From: Hyphomicrobiales bacterium
GTDB lineage: Bacteria > Pseudomonadota > Alphaproteobacteria > Rhizobiales > Beijerinckiaceae
NCBI GenBank assembly: GCA_003164825.1
Contig: PLUH01000029.1
Coordinates: forward strand, 1 to 5,515
Reading direction: 5' to 3'
DNA length: 5,515 nucleotides
The notes under the pieces are model-generated. The model was not told where the DNA came from, did no database searches, and was given only the letters and a program-made list of their open reading frames with translations. Made by a program: the position numbers and the translations under genes. Every line of letters starts with the position of its first letter. The stretch's first letter is position 1. Positions 1 through 5,515 of the stretch are shown here, piece after piece.

Positions 1-545
1 ATTACGGCGACGAAATCGGCATCGGAAAAGTGCAGATCCCCCGAGATGCCGTTCAGGACCCTTGGGAAAAAAATGAGCCTGGTCTCGGTCTCGGGCGTGA
101 TCCTTCGCGCACGCCGTTCCAGTGGGACCGCTCGGCCAATGCCGGCTTCACGAGTGGCACGTCGTGGCTCCCGTTGTCCCACGACGCATTGGCCAGGAAC
201 GTCGAAATCCTGAAAGAGGATCCTCGATCGATCCTAAATCTGTATCGGAACCTGATCCAACTCCGGCGGTCCCATCTCGCGCTCAGCATAGGCGACTTCC
301 AATACCTTCACACGGAGGGCGAACTTCTGGTCTACGAGCGCCGCCACAGCGGCGAGCGCCTCCTCGTCGCGTTGAACTTCGGCCGTGACCCGCGCCCGCT
401 GCCTTTGTTCGGGGACGCAACAAAAGCGCGCGTGCTGCTCTCAACGAACTTGGATCGCGCTTCGGGAGCGGTCGGCGCTCCGATGCTTGAGGCCAACGAA
501 GGCGTCATTCTAGCAGTTGGCTTCTCGACAACAATCGCCCGGTAA
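1..545 (+). CDS. GH13 alpha-glucosidase (oligo-1,6-glucosidase type), C-terminal part
   Basis: The frame is open from the first bases of the window and ends with TAA at 543-545, so about 180 C-terminal residues are present and the start lies outside. It opens with YGDEIG, followed by VQIPRDAVQDPWEKN, GLGLGRDP and RTPFQWD. This is the signature end of the (beta/alpha)8 barrel in GH13 alpha-glucosidases that cleave alpha-1,4 or alpha-1,6 glucosides in the cytoplasm. The remaining 100 or so residues (LLVYERR, LLVALNF) form the usual C-terminal beta-sandwich domain. The catalytic Asp nucleophile, Glu acid/base and the NHD aspartate all lie upstream and cannot be checked. Exact substrate (maltose, isomaltose, sucrose or trehalose-related) cannot be told from this part; a trehalose synthase is less likely because no maltokinase-like extension follows. 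An ATG at 30 is internal and is not the real start. Confidence 0.9.
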   Translation, partial: YGDEIGIGKVQIPRDAVQDPWEKNEPGLGLGRDPSRTPFQWDRSANAGFTSGTSWLPLSHDALARNVEILKEDPRSILNLYRNLIQLRRSHLALSIGDFQYLHTEGELLVYERRHSGERLLVALNFGRDPRPLPLFGDATKARVLLSTNLDRASGAVGAPMLEANEGVILAVGFSTTIAR

Positions 546-717
546 GCGTCGACGATACGCTGGGCGGCGAGTATTTCTTTGAGCGAGCCGGGCGTCGACG
601 GGGCAGCGCATCTAGTGGATCAAATCTGACGTTTGAATCCGGTTGAGGATTCCCGTCGGACTCAGGCGGTCGAGTCCGCGACGTGCGCACGTGGGCCGAA
701 CGAAAGGCCCAGCTAGA
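546..717. other. Non-coding spacer rich in inverted repeats
   Basis: No convincing gene lies between the glucosidase stop and the IS481 left end. The stretch carries several short inverted repeats in a row: GGATCAAA (617-624) with TTTGAATCC (632-640, one bulged A); GAATCC (635-640) with GGATTC (647-652), which shares an arm with the first; GGACTC (658-663) with GAGTCC (672-677), a perfect 6-bp stem with an 8-base loop; and the perfect 12-bp palindrome ACGTGCGCACGT (681-692). None is followed by a T-run, so a standard intrinsic terminator for the glucosidase gene is not evident, though the first hairpin could slow transcription. Confidence 0.45.
712..717. repeat. Likely IS481 target site (GCTAGA)
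   Basis: GCTAGA directly abuts the TGT that begins the element at 718. It fits the NCTAGN target reported for IS481 insertion, where the site is duplicated. No identical copy is found on the far side of the fragment; TCTAGA at 947-952 differs in its first base and has no right-end sequence before it. The site therefore marks the left junction only. Confidence 0.5.
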
Positions 718-739
718 TGTTTCGTCCCAGGCTTTGATG

Positions 740-772
740 GCGCATTCTTATCGAGTGATTCGAAGGATGCGC
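740..772 (+). promoter_or_regulatory. Hairpin masking the transposase Shine-Dalgarno
   Basis: GCGCATTCTT (740-749) can pair with AAGGATGCGC (763-772) along ten positions, nine Watson-Crick and one U-G wobble in RNA. The 13-base loop contains a further CGA/TCG pairing. The 3' arm contains AAGGA (763-767), the ribosome binding site 6 bases before the ATG at 774. In RNA read from outside the element the site would be buried. This resembles the outside-transcript protection known for IS10 and IS50; for this family it is inference. Confidence 0.5.
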
Positions 773-773
773 T

Positions 774-923
774 ATGGGACAGATTCTACACGGGAGCGCC
801 ACAACGACAGAGGCGGTCCGTCGAGCGATACAACATGGTCAAGAGAGCCTGAGGGGGCTTGCGAAGCGCTACGGCGTCAACCCGAAGACGATCGCCAAGT
901 GGAAAGCGCGGTCCTCCGTTTCC
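774..923 (+). pseudogene. Truncated IS481-family transposase (N-terminal HTH only)
   Basis: The ATG at 774 has AAGGA six bases upstream. The product begins MGQILHGSATTTEAVRRAIQ and continues with SLRGLAKRYGVNPKTIAKWK, a helix-turn-helix of the homeodomain-like type at residues 24-44. This is the N-terminus of IS481-family DDE transposases that I recognise, where the motif is followed by LPTGPKEP and then the DDE domain. Here similarity ends after SSVS (residue 50). The reading frame stays open by chance to 1334, giving a 186-residue chimera whose last part runs antisense through the 3' end of the ligase gene. No catalytic D, D or E domain remains, so no transposase activity is possible. The DNA-binding stub might in principle bind IS481 ends if expressed. 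Confidence 0.85.
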
Positions 924-1106
924 GCGAAGGCCCATAAGCTATTTTTTCTAGACCGCCGGGGCCAGTTTGAAGGTTTCGAGATCTGGGAACGTACCCGCTC
1001 GGTCTTGAGCATCCTAACCGTGACGCGGCGAAGCCTGCGGTCAATCAGTCGCCGCGGGCCCGGCTGGCCGATGATATTCCGGAGAGGATACGCTCAGCGC
1101 CATGGA
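924..1106. other. Unassigned sequence between IS remnant and ligase gene
   Basis: Neither strand holds a frame here that I recognise. There is a T-run at 942-947 followed by TCTAGA, but no strong stem precedes it. A GC-rich palindromic patch (CGGGCCCG inside 1052-1070) lies downstream of the ligase stop on the minus strand but lacks a following T-tract, so I do not call it a terminator. It may be the former right flank of the IS deletion. Confidence 0.4.
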
Positions 1107-2192
1107 TCACAGAATGACCGCCTTGATTTGCTCGAACGTGCATTGATGCGGCGCCTTATCTGGACGCCAGCGCATCAACTTCGTTCCGTGGCGAAATCGA
1201 TCCCCGGTGACATGGTCGAACCGCACCTCAACGACGAGCTCCGGTCGCAACGGCTCCCATTCCCCGCTTCGCTCGGTGCTCCAGCGGCTCGGACCGCCCG
1301 GGGCTTTTCCGGTGAAGCCGGGTCCCTCGCGTAGCGCCTCGAGCCGCTTGGTCAAGCCTGGCCGTTCCTTGTCTGTGATGGTGGCGGTGAAGCCGACATG
1401 ATCGAGCTTGCCTTGGGCGTCGTAGAGCCCGAGGAGCAGGGATCCGACTTCCCGGCTGCCGTTTTCATAGCGGAAGCCGCCGACAACGCAGTCAGCCGTC
1501 TTAAGGTGCTTCACCTTAATCATCGTCCGTTGGCCAGGCTCGTAGGCGCGGGCCAGTTCCTTTGCAATCACGCCATCCATTGCGCCATGGCCCGCATCGC
1601 GCAGCCATGTTTCCGCAATAGCCAAATCGGTCGTGGCAGGAGAGATGACAAACCTTTTTGGGATCCCCTCATCAGCCATGAGGCCCTCCAACAAATCACG
1701 ACGTTGCTGAAGGGGCCGGTCAATGGTGACAGAGCCATCCGGCGCCGCCAGAATGTCAAAGATGACAAGTCGTGCCGGAGTGTCGGCGGAGAGTTTTCGG
1801 ATACGGCTCTCAGCGGGATGCAACCGCATCTGCAAAGCATCGAAAGCGAGCCGCCCGTCGATCTCGATGACCAACTCACCGTCGAGGACGAACCGCTCCA
1901 AGGTAAGCGCGGCCAGCATTGTCACCACTTCTGGAAAGTATCGACCGAGCGGCTTGCCCGATTTGGCGCGCAAATCTACGGCCCTTCCAGCCTTGAAGGC
2001 GAGACACCGAAAGCCATCCCATTTAGGTTCGTACTGCCAGGCGTCGGCCCCTTGCGGGAGCCGCTCTGCAGACTTCGCCTCCATCGGCGCCGTCTCGAGC
2101 GGAAGCGGGAACTCTCCTCCGTGCCTCGGCTTCGTCGCAGGTTTGCGGGAAGGAGCTTTCTGGTGGTCGTGGTTTTGCCGGCGAGCGACCAT
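1107..2192 (-). CDS. ligC: ATP-dependent DNA ligase, LigC type
   Basis: The 361-residue product seals nicks in DNA through an enzyme-AMP intermediate. All nucleotidyltransferase motifs are visible: motif I KWDG with the adenylated lysine at K57, motif III DGE with E106, motif IV DGVIAK at 206-211, and motif V IKVK at 225-228. A C-terminal OB-fold follows (about 232-361), with RWRPDK at 341-346 as the motif VI region. The start MEAKSAERLP...YEPKWDGFRC and the overall length fit LigC, a stand-alone ligase of actinobacteria and rhizobia linked to backup end-joining and excision repair. It has no polymerase or phosphoesterase domain. The ATG at 2192 has AGGAG seven bases upstream and no alternative start before residue 37, so a basic 27-residue leader (MVARRQNHDHQK...) precedes the usual family start. 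It lies 104 bases downstream of ligD in the same direction. Confidence in ligase is near certain; the subtype is slightly less so. Confidence 0.92.
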   Translation of the reverse strand: MVARRQNHDHQKAPSRKPATKPRHGGEFPLPLETAPMEAKSAERLPQGADAWQYEPKWDGFRCLAFKAGRAVDLRAKSGKPLGRYFPEVVTMLAALTLERFVLDGELVIEIDGRLAFDALQMRLHPAESRIRKLSADTPARLVIFDILAAPDGSVTIDRPLQQRRDLLEGLMADEGIPKRFVISPATTDLAIAETWLRDAGHGAMDGVIAKELARAYEPGQRTMIKVKHLKTADCVVGGFRYENGSREVGSLLLGLYDAQGKLDHVGFTATITDKERPGLTKRLEALREGPGFTGKAPGGPSRWSTERSGEWEPLRPELVVEVRFDHVTGDRFRHGTKLMRWRPDKAPHQCTFEQIKAVIL

Positions 2193-2199
2193 GACGCGG

Positions 2200-2204
2200 C
2201 TCCT
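2200..2204 (-). promoter_or_regulatory. Ribosome binding site of ligC
   Basis: Read on the minus strand this is AGGAG, separated by seven bases from the ATG at 2190-2192. It supports the long N-terminus of the ligase and shows that the gene can be translated independently of ligD. Confidence 0.7.
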
Positions 2205-2296
2205 ATTTCAGGCTTTTGGCGCCACCCGTTAACCCGCACAGGTTGTTGTCGGTCTGGCGATCCGTTTGCGCGCCTGAACCGTGATGTGATCCATTT

Positions 2297-4963
2297 CTAT
2301 GCTGCTCGTGTCCCCTCGCCCAGACGCTTGATCGCATCCCCGAGGGCCCGTTCGCCGTCGCAGTAGTCCGCCCAAGCCTTGGTCTTCCGAAGGAGGGCCG
2401 GTACGGAGCGCACGGTGAAGCGCTTTGGATCGAGGTCCGGCTTCAGCTGCGCCCAGGTCAACGGCATCGAAACGGTCGCACCCGGACGGGCGCGAGGCGA
2501 TAAGGGGGCGACGGCGGTCGCCATGCGATCATTGCGAAGATAGTCAAGAAAGATTCGGCCGCCGCGCAGGCGCTTCGCCATGTTGAGAATATAGCGATCC
2601 GGGTTTTCTCGCGCCAGCTGCAGGCAGACCTCACGGGCGAAGCTTTTGGCGTCCGGCCAGGTTAGCGCGCTCTTCTTGGCGAGCGCCAGGGGGGTGACGA
2701 CGTGCAATCCCTTGCCGCCTGTCGTCTTACAGAAGCTTACCAGGCCAAGTGCATCCAACCGCTCCCGCATTTCCTTTGCCGCGACGACGACCGCCGAGAA
2801 AGGCACGTCTGGTCCGGGATCCAGATCAAAAACGAGGCGACCCGGGATTTCGGGCTGCTGGGGCTGGCAATTCCACGGGTGAAGCTCGAGCGCGGCGACT
2901 TGAGCGACGGCCGCCAACCCCTCGAGTCGGTCGATTTGAAGATAGGGCTTGCGGTCGCCGAAGACCGTGACGAGTTCGAGGAGATTCGACATCCCCAACA
3001 TGGCATGGCGCTGGAAGAATTGCTCCCCACCGATGCCATCGGGAACCCTGATGATCGAGCACGGGCGTCCTTTGATATGGCGCATCATCCACGGCCCAAC
3101 CGCCTCGAAGTACCGCGCGAGGTCGAGCTTGGTGACCGGCTCGCCGTCGCCCGCGTCAGGCCACAGCGGCTTCTCGGGTTTGGAGATGAGTACACCCATG
3201 ACGACCGGTTTTTCGGTAGACGGCATGGCTTTCCGCGCTCGGGCCGACGCCGGATTGGTGACCGAGGCGGTCTCGGCCGGCGCGGGCGTCTCGGTTTCGA
3301 CCTCGGCCGCTGGCTTGTCCTCGCGTAGTCCTTTGAAGGCGGCCTGGCGCACCATGCCGTCGCCCGTCCAGCCCGCGAATTCGATCTCGGCAACGAGTTC
3401 CGGCTTCACCCAATGGACGCCCGCCTCCTTTCGGGGGGCGCCCCTCCCGGTGAACGGCGAGGTCGCGACTTCCATAGGTTTCAGTCGCGGAAGCAGTTGC
3501 TTGACCTTGGACTCGCTATAGCCAGTGCCGACTCTGCCGATATAGACAAAATGATCGCCCCGATTCACCCCGACCAGCAGCGAACGAAAATCACCCTCCG
3601 TCGTGCTCCAGCCGCCGATCACCACTTCATGTCCGGCCCGGCATTTTGCCTTCCTCCAGCTGTCCGTTCGGCCCGACTGATAGGGCGCGTCCGCCCGCTT
3701 CGAGACGATACCCTCGAGCGATAGCTTGCAGGCGGACCGCAACACGGCGTCGCCGCACGTCTCAAAATGCTCGACGAAACGGACGCGCACGTCTTGGCCG
3801 GCTTTCCGGGCCGAGAGCAAAGTCTCCAATCGTCTCTTGCGCTCGGCGACCGCCAGCGCACGCAAGTCGCCTGCGCCGTCGAACAGGAGGTCGAAGCCGT
3901 AGAAGACCAAATCACGCGTGTTCTGTTCGGATAGCGCCGCCTGCAATGCGGCAAAGTCAGGCGCACCGTGTTCATCAAGCGCGACGATCTCACCATCGAT
4001 AATTGCATCGGCCAGCGAAGCCGCCCCTGCGGCAATCGCGCGAAATTTCGCTGTCCAGTCGAGGCCCTTCCGGGTCTTCAGGTTCACTTTGCCGTCCTGG
4101 ATCCGCAGCTGAATTCGATAGCCGTCGAATTTTATTTCATGCAACCAGCCAGTCCCGTTCGGCGGTCGCGAAACCGATTGGCACAGTTGTGGCGCGATAA
4201 AATCAGGCAGCGCCGCCAACCGCCTTTGGGGCGACGTTGGTATGCCCTTGATCGAATTAGACGGCAGTTGGACCCGTCGGCGCGCATCCGCCGCCACGCC
4301 TCTATTGCTATTCCAGACGGCGTCAGGCTTGGCGCCATTCTTTGCCGCTAACATAAACGGCTTCGGACTACGCCCCTTGCCAGCGGCGATCGTCGCCATC
4401 GAGCGTCCCGAGGCAATTGAACGGTCTTCGCTGAGGACCTCACCATCGCCGTACCGAGCGAATTCGTCTCGGTGCTTAATGAGCAACCAATTCGTGTGCT
4501 TTCCGCTTTTCCTGTCCCACTTCATGCGGACTAAGACCCAACCCCCGTGCAGACGTTCGCCATCGAGCACGAACTTGAAATCGCCGCTGGCTAAGGCCTC
4601 TTCGGGCGTCCGATCCCCCTCCGGTTCCCAGTACCCGCGATCCCAGAGTTGGACGGTGCCCCCGCCGTATTGACCCTTCGGAATCGTCCCCTCGAAGTCG
4701 CCATAATCCAACGGGTGGTCTTCGACCTCAACCGCGAGCCGTTTGTCTGCTGGATCCAGCGATGGGCCGCGCGCCACCGCCCAAGACTTGAACACACCAT
4801 CCAGTTCAAGACGCAAGTCGTAGTGCAGACGAGTCGCCGCATGCTTCTGAATGACAAAACGGCGCCGACTTGCGGTAACGATCAAAGCTTCGCCAGTTGG
4901 CTCAGCCGTTTTGGCGAAGTCCCGCTTCCTCCGATAGCTCGAAAGCTTTTCGCTTGCCGCCAT
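2297..4963 (-). CDS. ligD: Multifunctional NHEJ DNA ligase D (phosphoesterase-ligase-polymerase)
   Basis: The 888-residue product is a complete LigD, which with Ku repairs double-strand breaks by end joining. Residues about 35-165 are the 3'-phosphoesterase: H41, H47, D49, R51, R75, H83 and Y87 match the metal and phosphate ligands known from Pseudomonas LigD. Residues about 250-555 are the ATP-dependent ligase: HEIKFDGYR with K278, DGE with E325, EGIVSK at 417-422, WRKAK at 436-440 and an OB-fold ending in RQAAFKGLRED. An Ala/Glu/Pro-rich linker spans about 551-585. Residues about 586-888 are the primase-like polymerase: DLDPG with D713 and D715, GGKGLH with H754, and LDYLRN with D807. Domain order is the proteobacterial one, unlike mycobacterial POL-PE-LIG, and length is close to the roughly 840 residues of the Pseudomonas protein. 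The ATG at 4963 has only a weak AGG upstream. No frameshift or missing key residue is seen. It heads a probable ligD-ligC operon. Confidence 0.97.
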   Translation of the reverse strand: MAASEKLSSYRRKRDFAKTAEPTGEALIVTASRRRFVIQKHAATRLHYDLRLELDGVFKSWAVARGPSLDPADKRLAVEVEDHPLDYGDFEGTIPKGQYGGGTVQLWDRGYWEPEGDRTPEEALASGDFKFVLDGERLHGGWVLVRMKWDRKSGKHTNWLLIKHRDEFARYGDGEVLSEDRSIASGRSMATIAAGKGRSPKPFMLAAKNGAKPDAVWNSNRGVAADARRRVQLPSNSIKGIPTSPQRRLAALPDFIAPQLCQSVSRPPNGTGWLHEIKFDGYRIQLRIQDGKVNLKTRKGLDWTAKFRAIAAGAASLADAIIDGEIVALDEHGAPDFAALQAALSEQNTRDLVFYGFDLLFDGAGDLRALAVAERKRRLETLLSARKAGQDVRVRFVEHFETCGDAVLRSACKLSLEGIVSKRADAPYQSGRTDSWRKAKCRAGHEVVIGGWSTTEGDFRSLLVGVNRGDHFVYIGRVGTGYSESKVKQLLPRLKPMEVATSPFTGRGAPRKEAGVHWVKPELVAEIEFAGWTGDGMVRQAAFKGLREDKPAAEVETETPAPAETASVTNPASARARKAMPSTEKPVVMGVLISKPEKPLWPDAGDGEPVTKLDLARYFEAVGPWMMRHIKGRPCSIIRVPDGIGGEQFFQRHAMLGMSNLLELVTVFGDRKPYLQIDRLEGLAAVAQVAALELHPWNCQPQQPEIPGRLVFDLDPGPDVPFSAVVVAAKEMRERLDALGLVSFCKTTGGKGLHVVTPLALAKKSALTWPDAKSFAREVCLQLARENPDRYILNMAKRLRGGRIFLDYLRNDRMATAVAPLSPRARPGATVSMPLTWAQLKPDLDPKRFTVRSVPALLRKTKAWADYCDGERALGDAIKRLGEGTRAA

Positions 4964-5043
4964 GGTCTCTACCTGTTCGAGTTCGAGAGAAGGATAGGCC
5001 CGACAAGGGCTGGCAGCCGTTCCGACCCCTCTCCCATCGGTTT

Positions 5044-5068
5044 AACCCCAAGACTGCCGGCGAGTTCC
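5044..5068 (-). promoter_or_regulatory. Candidate EcfG/RpoE2-type stress promoter of ligD
   Basis: On the minus strand GGAAC (5064-5068) is followed after 16 bases by GGTT (5044-5047). The alphaproteobacterial general-stress sigma factor EcfG/RpoE2 recognises GGAAC with a CGTT-like -10 element 16-17 bases away (often written GGAAC-N18/19-TT), so only one position of the -10 differs. It would start transcription about 75 bases before the ligD ATG. A second GGAAC on the same strand (5009-5013) lacks a matching -10. In Sinorhizobium meliloti part of the end-joining repertoire is reported to be under RpoE2. Assignment here is by pattern only. Confidence 0.5.
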
Positions 5069-5130
5069 GGCTACGTGCCTCACGCGGCAGTCAGGACCGG
5101 CATAATCTTGCAGCGGAGGATGGTAGCGTC

Positions 5131-5271
5131 CTAGATGCGCAGCTCGTCCGGATCGGCTGGCTTCTCTTCCGGGTCGACGATAGCCTCGACCAGCGCGGGT
5201 CTAAGCGAACGGAGCGCCGCCTGGATCGCAGGCCGTACCTCCTTGTATCTCCACTGCGTCGCGCCGGGCCG
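5131..5271 (-). pseudogene. C-terminal stub, probably of a thiamine-pyrophosphate enzyme
   Basis: On the minus strand a frame closed by TAG at 5131-5133 reads EVRPAIQAAL, then RPALVEAIVDPEEKPADPDELRI. The pattern PALVEAxVDPxExP near the end of a protein is the usual C-terminus of pyruvate oxidase / acetolactate synthase-like enzymes that use thiamine pyrophosphate. The family-like part covers about 36 codons (5134-5241). Upstream the frame holds ten unconvincing residues and then a stop at 5272-5274, with no start codon or RBS. The rest of the gene appears lost, most simply by arrival of the IS110 element that starts nearby, or by an associated deletion. It lies just upstream of ligD in the same direction. 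Confidence is moderate because the fragment is short. Confidence 0.5.
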
Positions 5272-5273
5272 CT

Positions 5274-5409
5274 AAGGTAGGCGTCGCGGCGGCGGATGGG
5301 AGCCCTGGCGCTCCTCGGGTTCACAAGCCCGCTCCTGAGCATGGCGCCCGATCCGCCTATTCCACGATCCCGAACAGTCGCCGGGGCCGCGTTGCGAGCC
5401 CGCATGTGC
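5274..5409 (+). ncRNA. Possible bridge RNA region of the IS110 element
   Basis: The non-coding left end of IS110-group elements encodes the bridge RNA in the studied case IS621. Here the same position contains stacked hairpins: GGAGC (5299-5303) with GCTCC (5310-5314); CGGGTT (5316-5321) with AGCCCG (5326-5331) around a CACA loop, including one G-U pair; and GCTC/GAGC in 5331-5340. GCTCCT is repeated on both sides of the CACA hairpin (5310-5315, 5331-5336). Position and structure are suggestive, but no bridge RNA consensus could be tested. Confidence 0.3.
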
Positions 5410-5414
5410 AAGGA
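5410..5414 (+). promoter_or_regulatory. Ribosome binding site of the IS110 transposase
   Basis: AAGGA lies six bases before the ATG at 5421, with a further GGGAG between. It decides the start, which also matches the usual first residues of the family. Confidence 0.65.
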
Positions 5415-5420
5415 CGGGAG

Positions 5421-5515
5421 ATGGATTTGTTCATCGGAATCGACGTGTCGAAGGACCGGCTCGACGTCTGCGTCCGGCCGAGCGGGGAGACCTTCGTCGT
5501 CACGCGTGACGACGA
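5421..5515 (+). CDS. IS110-family transposase, N-terminal fragment (runs off window)
   Basis: The first 31 codons read MDLFIGIDVSKDRLDVCVRP and then SGETFVVTRDD. The FIGIDVSKDxLDV motif at residues 4-16 is the opening strand of the RuvC-like DEDD domain of IS110 transposases, with D8 as the first catalytic aspartate. These enzymes move circular element DNA by recombination, and in IS621 they are guided by an RNA bridge. The second domain with the catalytic serine lies outside the window, so whether the gene is whole cannot be judged. The frame is open to the last base. The 20-odd bases around the start look normal, and nothing suggests inactivation so far. Confidence 0.88.
   Translation, partial: MDLFIGIDVSKDRLDVCVRPSGETFVVTRDD

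Larger units (their letters stand above)
718..923 (+). mobile_element. IS481-family element, left-end fragment
   Basis: The fragment begins with TGTTTCGTCCCAGG at 718, a TGT-type terminus next to a CTAG site, and continues into the transposase start at 774. The resemblance to IS481 transposases stops at about codon 50 (base 923). No reverse complement of the left terminus (a CAAAGCCTGGGA-like sequence) is seen downstream in 924-1106, so the right half and right end are lost. The element cannot move by itself. The deletion brought foreign sequence, and then the 3' end of the ligase gene in opposite orientation, next to the transposase stub. Confidence 0.75.
5250..5515 (+). mobile_element. IS110-family element, left part
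   Basis: A transposase start typical of IS110 lies at 5421, preceded by roughly 150-170 bases of non-coding sequence that follows the broken upstream stub. The exact left end cannot be placed, because IS110 elements lack clear inverted repeats; 5250 is an estimate from where the stub stops resembling a protein. The right side is outside the window. Confidence 0.6.

Noticed and set aside
617..677. Possible tRNA, suggested by small stems and a GTTTGAATCC T-arm-like string
   Set aside because: No cloverleaf with acceptor, D and anticodon arms can be built around it.
947..952. TCTAGA as the second copy of the IS481 target duplication
   Set aside because: It differs from GCTAGA in the first base, and the bases before it (928-946) do not resemble the reverse complement of the left terminus.
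1046..1075. GC-rich palindromic patch as terminator of ligC
   Set aside because: Stems are short and there is no T-tract after them on the minus strand.
924..1334. Continuation of the transposase frame as a 186-residue protein
   Set aside because: After residue 50 the sequence no longer resembles the family, and its end runs antisense to conserved ligase codons; it is a chance open frame.
1398..2366. A long open frame (322 codons) on the plus strand
   Set aside because: It lies antisense to ligC and the ligD 3' end, has no recognisable domain, and is rich in Arg, Pro and Ser as expected of a shadow frame in GC-rich DNA.
2702..3521. Plus-strand open frames of about 190-208 codons opposite ligD
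   Set aside because: They overlap the polymerase and ligase domains of ligD, which has every catalytic motif; the opposite frames show no motif and no RBS context.
5009..5039. Second GGAAC box upstream of ligD on the minus strand
   Set aside because: GGAAC is present at 5009-5013 but the -10 position reads CGGG without the TT pair, so it fits the EcfG pattern poorly.
5091..5411. Minus-strand 106-codon open frame upstream of ligD
   Set aside because: It is Arg/Ser-rich and unlike any family; another frame of the same strand gives the protein-like C-terminus ending at 5131.

Overview
The window is GC-rich, with gene content typical of an alphaproteobacterium, most likely a member of the Rhizobiales (Methylobacterium, Bradyrhizobium or Rhizobium-like). 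The evidence is an LigD with the proteobacterial domain order (phosphoesterase, ligase, polymerase), a neighbouring LigC-type ligase, a candidate EcfG/RpoE2 general-stress promoter, and fragments of IS481- and IS110-family elements. The genus is inference; nothing in the window fixes it.

Layout. Bases 1-545 (+) hold the C-terminal third of a GH13 alpha-glucosidase that begins before the window. Bases 546-717 are non-coding and unusually rich in short inverted repeats. Bases 718-923 are the left-end fragment of an IS481-family element sitting against a CTAG-containing target site. It keeps only the first 50 codons of its transposase, and a hairpin covers that gene's ribosome binding site. Bases 924-1106 hold nothing I recognise. 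Bases 1107-2192 (-) encode an ATP-dependent DNA ligase of the LigC type. Bases 2297-4963 (-) encode a complete three-domain LigD. Bases 4964-5130 are the ligD leader with the candidate stress promoter. Bases 5131-5271 (-) hold what looks like the C-terminal stub of a thiamine-pyrophosphate enzyme. From roughly 5250 to the end of the window lies the start of an IS110-family element; its transposase begins at 5421 (+) and runs off the edge.

How it works together. ligD and ligC lie in the same direction, 104 bases apart, and probably form a DNA-break repair operon. LigD can resect and trim 3' ends, fill in with its primase-like polymerase, and seal. LigC gives a second nick-sealing activity. The usual partner Ku is not in the window; it may lie elsewhere or have been separated by the mobile elements. 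The repair pair is flanked on both sides by truncated genes and IS fragments, so this looks like an accessory, rearranged stretch. No clearly new system is visible. The observations most worth a second look are the stress promoter of ligD, the SD-masking hairpin of the IS481 remnant, and the non-coding leader of the IS110 element, which may encode a bridge RNA.
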